A stretch of 64,000 bases of DNA. Source: an uncultured Clostridia bacterium (GTDB lineage Bacteria > Bacillota > Clostridia > Oscillospirales > Acutalibacteraceae). Below, in pieces: positions 57,406 to 64,000 of this stretch. The position numbers were made by a program, and so were the translations under genes. Position 1 is the first letter of the stretch. Each line of letters starts with the position of its first letter. Where the stretch lies: positions 1-64,000 of the forward strand of contig CAMLSX010000002.1 in the NCBI GenBank assembly GCA_946484175.1. The letters run 5' to 3'. The notes beneath the pieces were generated by a model that made no database searches, was not told where the DNA came from, and was given only the letters and a program-made list of their open reading frames with translations.

Positions 57406-57445
57406 TTACAGCATTTTTTGATAACTCCAAGAAAGGGCTTTCTAT

Positions 57446-60400
57446 ATGTATATTGCAGACCTGCACATTCATTCGCGTTTTTCACGCGCAACAAGCCGCG
57501 ATTGTGACGCACCCCATCTGGACTTGTGGGCACGGAACAAAGGCATCCGCGTGGTGGGAACCGGCGACTTCACACACCCTGCATGGCGGCAGGAGCTGAA
57601 AGAAATGCTCGTGCCCGCCGAAGAGGGACTGTACACCCTGCGCAATGATCTCGTACTGGAAGGCGCCCCCTCTGGAGGGGAAGCGCCGCGCTTTCTGGTA
57701 ACAGGAGAAATCAGCACCATTTACAAAAAGGGCGGTCATACCCGCAAGGTGCATCACCTGATCCTGCTACCCAGCCTGGAAGATGCCGAGCTGCTCTCGC
57801 AGAAGCTGGAAGCGATTGGCAACCTTCATTCCGATGGGCGGCCAATTTTGGGACTGGACAGCCACGACCTGCTGGAAATCATTCTGGAAACCTGTCCGCA
57901 GGCCGTGTATATTCCCGCTCATATCTGGACACCCCATTTTTCGCTGTTTGGGGCTTTTTCGGGCTTTCAGACCATCGAAGAATGTTATGGGGAGCTGACG
58001 CCGTATGTCCACGCGCTGGAAACCGGTCTTTCTTCTGACCCGCCCATGAACTGGCAGGTTTCTGCGCTGGATCGTTTTACGCTGGTCTCCCATTCCGACG
58101 CCCATTCCCCCGCCAAGTTGGGGCGCGAGGCCGACTTGCTGGACACCGGACTATCGTACCCAGAGATCGCCCACGCGATTCAGACCGGCGAGGGCTTTGC
58201 CGGCACGCTGGAGTTTTTCCCGGAAGAAGGAAAATACCATCTGGACGGCCACCGAAACTGCCAGCTTTGCCTGGAGCCTGCACAATCGCTGGAACTGGGC
58301 GGACGGTGCCCGGTATGCGGCAAAAAACTCACCATCGGCGTACAGCATCGGGTAGAAGAGCTTGCCGACAGGCCGCTTGGTTTTCGTCCTGAAACCGCTA
58401 AGCCTTTTGAAAGCCTGATTCCCCTGCCGGAGCTGATTGCCTCTGTGACCGGTGTTTCGGCCGCTTCCAAGCGCACACAGTCGCAGTATTTTGAGTTGCT
58501 CCATACACTGGGGTCGGAATTTTCTATCCTGCGCGAGATTCCTACGGAAACGATCAGCCGGGTAGCTGGCCCCCTGCTGGCGGAAGGAATTCGCCGGATG
58601 CGGGCAGACGAAGTGCATCGCCAGGCCGGTTACGACGGTGAATACGGCGTGATCTCGGTGTTCACCCGGGAAGAACGGGAGCAGTTTGCCGGGCAAACCT
58701 CGCTGTTCGGTATCGCCCCCACCGCGCCCAAAAAGCAGCGCCGCCGTGCTGTTGCCGCTGAACCGGCTGTTGCAGAAGTGCCTGCCCCCTCCCCTACGCC
58801 GGAGCTGAACGCGGAACAGAAGGCAGCCGCACAGTCTGATGCAGCGGTCACCGCGGTCATCGCAGGCCCCGGAACCGGCAAAACCAAAACGCTGATTTCG
58901 CGGATTGTGTGGCTGCTGGAGAGCGGCAGCGCCAAACCGTCAGAGATTACCGCCGTCACCTTCACGCGGCAGGCCGCCGAAGAGCTTCGTGCCCGGCTGG
59001 AACAACAGCTTGGCGGAAAAAAGGCTGTGCGCGGTTTGACGGTGGGAACCTTTCATGCGATTTGCCGCCAATTGCTGGACAAGCGTCCTCTGCTGTGCGA
59101 AAGCGAAGCTTTGGAGGAGATGCGTCTGCTGCTGGCCGAACAGGGGCGCAAAGACGCACCCCGGACGATTCTGGAAAAGATTTCTGCACAGAAAAACGGC
59201 CTTTCTTCCGACGGAGACGCTACGCTGTTTGAAGCCTATACCCAGCGGGTACAATCACTGGGTGCACGCGACCTGGACGATCTGCTGCTGGATGCGCTTT
59301 CGCTGGATGTCTCAAAAAAGAAATGCTTTATGCACCTGCTGGTGGATGAATTTCAGGATATCAATCCGCTTCAACACGAGCTGGTGCGCCATTGGAGCCA
59401 GCACAGCCGGAGCCTGTTTGTCATCGGTGACCCCGACCAGTCTATTTATGGATTCCGGGGCGCGGATGCTTCCTGTTTTACGCGCCTGATGCAGGAATTC
59501 CCGGACACCCGCGTCTTCCGGCTCTGTGAAAATTATCGCTCTTCCCCCGCTGTGCTGCAAACCGCCTGTCAGGTGATCTCGCACAACCCGGGCGAAACGC
59601 GCCAGCTGCATGCCAACCAGCCGCATCACGCTCCGGTACGCATGGTGTGCGCTTCTTCCCCGCTGGATGAGGGGATCTGGATTGCGCGGGAGATTCGCCG
59701 GATGACCGGCGGTGTGGACATGCTGGAAGCACAGGAAATGGGCACCCGGGAAGAAGCTCCCCGCTCCTTTTCGGAAATCGCCATCCTGTGCCGCACCCAT
59801 CACGAATTGGAACGACTGGAAAAGACACTGCTGCACGATGACATTCCCTGCACCATTTCGGGTCGGGGGCAGCTGTTGGAATCGGATGAAGTTCGGGGTG
59901 TACTGGCTTTTTACCGCTTCTTGCTGGATAACCGCGACATAGCTTCCCTGCACAGCTGTTTACGTCTTGTGTGGGATTGTCCAGCCCACCTGCGCGAGCG
60001 GATTTCCCGGTTGTTTGCACATGGCCAGACACCCGCGGCAGAGACACTTCAACAGGAAGCCGCTGATTCCGGATATGTAGCTTTGTGGCTGGAAGAATAC
60101 GAAAAAGAGCTTCCCCTCGTACACAAGGAGAAGCCCAGAAAATTGTTGGACAGCTGGCGTGACCGTCACGGAAAGAGCGCCGCAATGGAGCAGTTGTGCC
60201 AGACTGCGGTTTTCTATGATTCTATGGCCAGCCTGTTGGAAGCGTTGGACACCGGCGAAGAAGCCGATATCCGCCGCGGGCGCAAAGCGTATGCATCGGG
60301 GGCAGTCCGCCTGATGACGCTGCACGCTGCCAAGGGGCTGGAATTCCCCGTGGTGTTTCTGGCAGGCTTGCAGGAAGGCACGCTGCCGCTGGAACACGCA

Positions 60401-60589
60401 CACGGCACCACGGATTTTGAAGAGGAACGCCGCCTTTTCTTTGTGGGCATCACCCGCGCACGGGAAGAGCTGGTTCTCACCTGCGGCGGAAAGCCCTCGC
60501 GGTTCGCGGAAGAACTGCCGCCTCAGGTACAGCGCGAAATCCCAGCTGTGCGGCACCGTCAGCAAGTGCAGCAGCTCAGCCTGTTCTAA
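57446..60589 (+). CDS. EndoQ-like PHP/Zn-ribbon nuclease fused to UvrD/PcrA superfamily-1 DNA helicase
   Basis: N-terminus MYIADLHIHSRFSRATSRDCDAPHLDLWARNKGIRVVGTGDFTHPAW...LVSHSDAHSPAKLGREAD...CQLCLEPAQSLELGGRCPVCGKKLTIGVQHRVEELADRP; C-terminal helicase motifs AGPGTGKTKTLISRI, LLVDEFQDINPLQHELV, GDPDQSIYGFRGAD, LMTLHAAKGLEFPVVFLAG, RRLFFVGITRAREELVLT. Confidence 0.93.
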   Translation: MYIADLHIHSRFSRATSRDCDAPHLDLWARNKGIRVVGTGDFTHPAWRQELKEMLVPAEEGLYTLRNDLVLEGAPSGGEAPRFLVTGEISTIYKKGGHTRKVHHLILLPSLEDAELLSQKLEAIGNLHSDGRPILGLDSHDLLEIILETCPQAVYIPAHIWTPHFSLFGAFSGFQTIEECYGELTPYVHALETGLSSDPPMNWQVSALDRFTLVSHSDAHSPAKLGREADLLDTGLSYPEIAHAIQTGEGFAGTLEFFPEEGKYHLDGHRNCQLCLEPAQSLELGGRCPVCGKKLTIGVQHRVEELADRPLGFRPETAKPFESLIPLPELIASVTGVSAASKRTQSQYFELLHTLGSEFSILREIPTETISRVAGPLLAEGIRRMRADEVHRQAGYDGEYGVISVFTREEREQFAGQTSLFGIAPTAPKKQRRRAVAAEPAVAEVPAPSPTPELNAEQKAAAQSDAAVTAVIAGPGTGKTKTLISRIVWLLESGSAKPSEITAVTFTRQAAEELRARLEQQLGGKKAVRGLTVGTFHAICRQLLDKRPLLCESEALEEMRLLLAEQGRKDAPRTILEKISAQKNGLSSDGDATLFEAYTQRVQSLGARDLDDLLLDALSLDVSKKKCFMHLLVDEFQDINPLQHELVRHWSQHSRSLFVIGDPDQSIYGFRGADASCFTRLMQEFPDTRVFRLCENYRSSPAVLQTACQVISHNPGETRQLHANQPHHAPVRMVCASSPLDEGIWIAREIRRMTGGVDMLEAQEMGTREEAPRSFSEIAILCRTHHELERLEKTLLHDDIPCTISGRGQLLESDEVRGVLAFYRFLLDNRDIASLHSCLRLVWDCPAHLRERISRLFAHGQTPAAETLQQEAADSGYVALWLEEYEKELPLVHKEKPRKLLDSWRDRHGKSAAMEQLCQTAVFYDSMASLLEALDTGEEADIRRGRKAYASGAVRLMTLHAAKGLEFPVVFLAGLQEGTLPLEHAHGTTDFEEERRLFFVGITRAREELVLTCGGKPSRFAEELPPQVQREIPAVRHRQQVQQLSLF

Positions 60590-60592
60590 TCT

Positions 60593-60949
60593 TCAGGATT
60601 TATCGCGCGGCTTGAACAGCAAAGCGGCCACAAACCCGAAGAACACCGCAGCGGCGATTCCCGCCGCACAGGCGGTGACTCCGCCCATGAACACGCCCAA
60701 AAAGCCGTTGTTTAAAACCGCCTCCTGTACGCCTTTTGCAAGTGAATACCCAAACCCGCTCAAAGGCACGGTTGCACCGGCCCCTGCCCACTCTACCAGA
60801 GGTTCGTACAGGCCGAGCGCGGTAAGGATGACCCCGGCTGTGACATATCCCACGAGGATTCGCGCCGGGGTTAATTTTGTTCTGTCAATCAGCACCTGCC
60901 CGATCAGGCACAGTGCGCCGCCTACCAGAAATGCTTTCAGATATTCCAC
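60593..60949 (-). CDS. spoVAE: Stage V sporulation protein AE (SpoVAE)
   Basis: MEYLKAFLVGGALCLIGQVLIDRTKLTPARILVGYVTAGVILTALGLYEPLVEWAGAGATVPLSGFGYSLAKGVQEAVLNNGFLGVFMGGVTACAAGIAAAVFFGFVAALLFKPR. Confidence 0.93.
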   Translation of the reverse strand: MEYLKAFLVGGALCLIGQVLIDRTKLTPARILVGYVTAGVILTALGLYEPLVEWAGAGATVPLSGFGYSLAKGVQEAVLNNGFLGVFMGGVTACAAGIAAAVFFGFVAALLFKPRDKS

Positions 60950-61038
60950 ACAACCACCCTTTTTCGTCTCATTTCAAGTTAGCTATTCCCGGAAATTCCC
61001 GGAAAATACATGTACGGGGGGCTGTGGTACATTCTTTT

Positions 61039-61446
61039 TTACAAAGCCGAACGGAAAATCTCAAATGCTTGGGGATTTTGCCGCTTGAGCGAAATCGGCT
61101 TGCCTTGGGGGTTAATAAAGCAGTGCGTGCTTTCTCCTTCTGCGCGCAGTTCTCCGGTTTCGCTGTCGAGCACCTGATAAGACAGCTTGAATTTGACGTT
61201 GCCGAATTCGAGCAGGCGGGTAACGATCTGCACAGTCTCGCCAAACTTGACGGACTTCCGATACTGGCAATTGACAGACAGCACCGGGCTCAGGCAGCCC
61301 TGTTCCTCGAGCTTTTGATAATCCAGGCCGATCTGTGCCATAAAGTCGATTCGGGCTTCTTCAAACCAGCGGATATAGTTGGAATGGTGCACAAAGCCCA
61401 TTTGGTCGGTTTCATAATATTGAACCTTGTGAAAGCAGGTTCTCAT
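61039..61446 (-). CDS. Acyl-CoA thioesterase (4-hydroxybenzoyl-CoA thioesterase/YbgC-like hotdog)
   Basis: VQYYETDQMGFVHHSNYIRWFEEARIDFMAQIGLDYQKLEEQGCLSPVLSVNCQYRKSVKFGETVQIVTRLLEFGNVKFKLSYQVLD. Confidence 0.94.
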   Translation of the reverse strand: MRTCFHKVQYYETDQMGFVHHSNYIRWFEEARIDFMAQIGLDYQKLEEQGCLSPVLSVNCQYRKSVKFGETVQIVTRLLEFGNVKFKLSYQVLDSETGELRAEGESTHCFINPQGKPISLKRQNPQAFEIFRSAL

Positions 61447-61546
61447 GTTATTCCCCTCTTCGCAGTTATTTTGGCTTTTCGTTTATTATACCGAAAATAC
61501 ACTTGCCTGTAAAGACATTTCATTCTGCAAAGAGGGGGCCTGCTTT

Positions 61547-62203
61547 TTACTTCTGATTTTTCCGCGCCTGATAGTCGTTATCGATACGCTGTTTCCAATC
61601 ATCTGCAATCGAATCACTGCACCGGAACGAACAGATGGTATCGCTCAGCACTTCAAAATTCAGGGCGGTGCCTGCACTGTCGCAATGGTAATTTACTGCC
61701 CGGTTTTCATCGATTCCAAAATGTCTTGCCGTACCCACCGCATCGATATTGGCACCCAGGAAAATAAACTCCCAGCCATAGCGGCTCTTCTGTCTCTCAA
61801 TCATCTGTTTAACGCGCTCAACCGAATAGGTGTGGCTGGCATTTTCCATTCCGTCTGTAGTGATGACGAACAAGGTGTGCTCGGGAACATCTTCCGCTCT
61901 GGCGTATTTATGCACGTTACCGATGTGATGGATTGCGCTGCCCACAGCGTCCAGCAGCGCTGTGTTTCCGCGGACAAAATAATCTTTGCTCGTCATGGGT
62001 TCAATTTTACGGATATCCACGCGGTCATGGAGCACCTCAATAAGATGGTCAAACAATACCGTAGAGACGAGGACTTCCCCTTCCACCTTCTTCTGTTTCT
62101 CGAGCATGGAATTAAAACCGCCGATGGTGTCGGCCTCCAGCCCATTCATGGAACCACTGCGGTCGAGGATAAATACAACTTCTGTCAGATTCTTTTTCAT
62201 CAT
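61547..62203 (-). CDS. VWA-domain protein (TerY-like)
   Basis: EVVFILDRSGSMNGLEADTIGGFNSMLEKQKKVEGEVLVSTVLFDHLIEVLHDRVDIRKIEPMTSKDYFVRGNTALLDAVGSAIHHIGNVH; MIDAS DRSGS intact. Confidence 0.92.
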   Translation of the reverse strand: MMKKNLTEVVFILDRSGSMNGLEADTIGGFNSMLEKQKKVEGEVLVSTVLFDHLIEVLHDRVDIRKIEPMTSKDYFVRGNTALLDAVGSAIHHIGNVHKYARAEDVPEHTLFVITTDGMENASHTYSVERVKQMIERQKSRYGWEFIFLGANIDAVGTARHFGIDENRAVNYHCDSAGTALNFEVLSDTICSFRCSDSIADDWKQRIDNDYQARKNQK

Positions 62204-62217
62204 GAACGCCTCCGTAT

Positions 62218-62258
62218 AATAAAATATGACTGCCTGGCTTCTTGCCTTGCAGTCATAT
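62218..62258 (-). terminator. Hairpin/terminator between the macrodomain gene and the VWA gene
   Basis: ATATGACTGC (62224-62233) / GCAGTCATAT (62249-62258), 15-nt loop, minus strand followed by TTTTATTATA. Confidence 0.7.
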
Positions 62259-62303
62259 CATACCGGATTTTTCCATGAAAAAGGTCGCACAGCAGGCGAC
62301 ATT

Positions 62304-63317
62304 TTATCCGCCCAGCAAACTCTGGTCGAACGCAAACAGCGCTTCGTTGATCTCGAAAATGTTATAGTTTCCCGCTGCAATGAAATACTCCACAATAATG
62401 TCGAATTTATTCGAATGGGAAAGCGCAAAACCGGCCTTCATCAGCATTTCTTTTGTCTCTGCCAGCGGCAGCTCCAGCGCAATGGCAAAAGCCAGCGCAG
62501 TTGGTTTACTGGGCTTATACAGCCTGTCCTTGCGGATTTTTGAAAACAGCTTGCGGTCAATATTCGCCTTTTTATAGCACTGGGCGTCGGTGAGCCCCAA
62601 TTCGTCGATCTTCCGCAGCAGCATTTCCGAGAAGCTTTCATCGATCTGGCTGACGGCCTCATGCAATGAACTGTATATCTGGCCGGATTCCTGAAAAACA
62701 GCAGACGTAGCTGCCCTGGCAGCATCCGGCAGACATTCCTCCTGCATACAAGCCTGACGCATGCGCTCCCGGCTGAAATCAGTATGGGCATCCACATAGT
62801 GGTCATCGATATACGCTGCGATATCGGAAAACAGCTTTTCACCGATCTGATACGATTTCCGGTCAAAAATCGCCAGATACACCATCATCTCGTTTTCCAT
62901 CAGGAATTCACTGATGGCATCGACCGCCACCCGCAATGCCTGCGCTTTGGGGTACCCATAAGCCCCCGACGAAATCAGTGGAAAAGCCACAGTTTCACAC
63001 TGATATTGCTTTGCCAGTTCGAGAGAAACCCGGTAGCAGGAAATCAGCTTTTCGCGCTCCCCGTGGTTGCCGTCAACCCAGCGCGGCCCTACGGCATGGA
63101 TGACATACTTGCAGGGCAGCTGGCCAGCATGGGTAATTTTAGCGCTTCCTGTTTCACATCCGCCAAGCTTTCGGCACTCTTCCAACAGCTGCGGCCCTGC
63201 GGCACGGTGAATACTGCCATCAACCCCGCCACCGCCCAGCAGGGTTGATTTAGCCGCATTGACAATAGCATCCACTTCCATTTTGGTGATATCGTTTCTG
63301 ATAATTTGTAATGGCAT
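62304..63317 (-). CDS. Macrodomain (ADP-ribose-binding/hydrolase-like) protein with C-terminal HTH-like domain
   Basis: [80 protein letters not shown]...[18 protein letters not shown]-terminus [53 protein letters not shown]. Confidence 0.92.
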   Translation of the reverse strand: MPLQIIRNDITKMEVDAIVNAAKSTLLGGGGVDGSIHRAAGPQLLEECRKLGGCETGSAKITHAGQLPCKYVIHAVGPRWVDGNHGEREKLISCYRVSLELAKQYQCETVAFPLISSGAYGYPKAQALRVAVDAISEFLMENEMMVYLAIFDRKSYQIGEKLFSDIAAYIDDHYVDAHTDFSRERMRQACMQEECLPDAARAATSAVFQESGQIYSSLHEAVSQIDESFSEMLLRKIDELGLTDAQCYKKANIDRKLFSKIRKDRLYKPSKPTALAFAIALELPLAETKEMLMKAGFALSHSNKFDIIVEYFIAAGNYNIFEINEALFAFDQSLLGG

Positions 63318-63332
63318 CGTTCTCCACCTCTC

Positions 63333-63806
63333 TTACAACATACCCTCTATCTCTTCTTTTGAAGGTGCCTCAAACACCGCCCACCATTCGTCCAGGTCTT
63401 CTTTTTTGATATAGAATTGCCCTTCCTGCTGATTGCGTTTTTCAATGCGCACCCACAGCGCTTCTTTTGAACACTCCATATAGTGCATCCGGAACCCCAC
63501 CCCCAAAGAAGCGGCTTCCACCCGCAGCGCGTCACGCTCTTCCTTTGACCAGAATCCGAAGTCCAGAATCACATCTACCCCCAGCTGCAAAACCTCTTTT
63601 GCAGTCTTCCACATCAACTCTTCAATTTTTGTATGGCGCAGGTCGTGATCCATGTTATCCTCTGTCACGTTAAAATCACTGCCGAATAAATGATACTGCC
63701 ATTCATCAGGCGTCAAGCGCAGAGCACGATATTCTCTGGCCAGACGGATGGCTTCAGTCGTCTTCCCACTACCAGGCAAACCCACCATAACATGAAGCGT
63801 AGCCAT
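63333..63806 (-). CDS. P-loop ATP-binding kinase-like protein
   Basis: MATLHVMVGLPGSGKTTEAIRLAREYRALRLTPDEWQYHLFGSDFNVTEDNMDHDLRHTKIEELMWKTAKEVLQLGVDVILDFGFWSKEERDAL. Confidence 0.88.
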   Translation of the reverse strand: MATLHVMVGLPGSGKTTEAIRLAREYRALRLTPDEWQYHLFGSDFNVTEDNMDHDLRHTKIEELMWKTAKEVLQLGVDVILDFGFWSKEERDALRVEAASLGVGFRMHYMECSKEALWVRIEKRNQQEGQFYIKKEDLDEWWAVFEAPSKEEIEGML

Positions 63807-63863
63807 CAATACACCTCCAAAATATGCAGACTTAGGCGTCAAAAGCAATTTTTCCAGCAAAAA

Positions 63864-64000
63864 TCAAATCATGCCCAATTCATCCATGGCTTTTAAAAAG
63901 GTATCAGCCTCTCCGCTGATATTCGCGTTTTTTGTTGCTTCAATGTCATACCATGCATACTCAAGTCCGTGAATAATAATGGGAAGTTTTCTGCCAAATT
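63864..64000 (-). CDS. C-terminal fragment of a hypothetical protein (continues past right edge)
   Basis: Open minus frame: ...FGRKLPIIIHGLEYAWYDIEATKNANISGEADTFLKAMDELGMI*, 5' end outside the window. Confidence 0.55.
   Translation of the reverse strand, partial: FGRKLPIIIHGLEYAWYDIEATKNANISGEADTFLKAMDELGMI

Overview
This 64 kb window is mostly core chromosome of a low-to-mid GC, spore-forming Firmicute (Clostridia/Oscillospirales-like). Support for spore formation comes from GPR protease, BofA, SpoVAE and DUF2508 homologues. The core content includes serC-serA, a lspA/divIVA/ylmH/sepF/miaA/mutL/mutS/miaB block, rnr, secG, parC/parE-like topoisomerase genes, ftsH/hpt/tilS/dnaB, rplI/gdpP-like/rnjA, nifS/nifU, the RNase P RNA, and rpsT. 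The left edge looks like the end of an integrated mobile element: a partial HTH replication-initiator-like gene faces outward next to a truncated collagen-like gene. The right edge is a small accessory block with VWA, macrodomain-HTH and P-loop kinase genes. The items most worth follow-up are: (i) a 1047-aa protein fusing an EndoQ-like PHP/Zn-ribbon nuclease to a UvrD-type helicase; (ii) a five-gene DRTGG / HATPase / degenerate [FeFe]-hydrogenase / DRTGG / PHP cassette that looks sensory rather than catalytic; (iii) a two-TM protein with five 24-aa GNVY/AGWNHIVG repeats; (iv) a perfect 13-bp-arm palindrome overlapping the -10 of a MerR gene; (v) several unexplained RNA hairpins. No CRISPR array, tRNA, rRNA or complete prophage was seen. 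All calls come from reading motifs and translations by eye; no database search was run.
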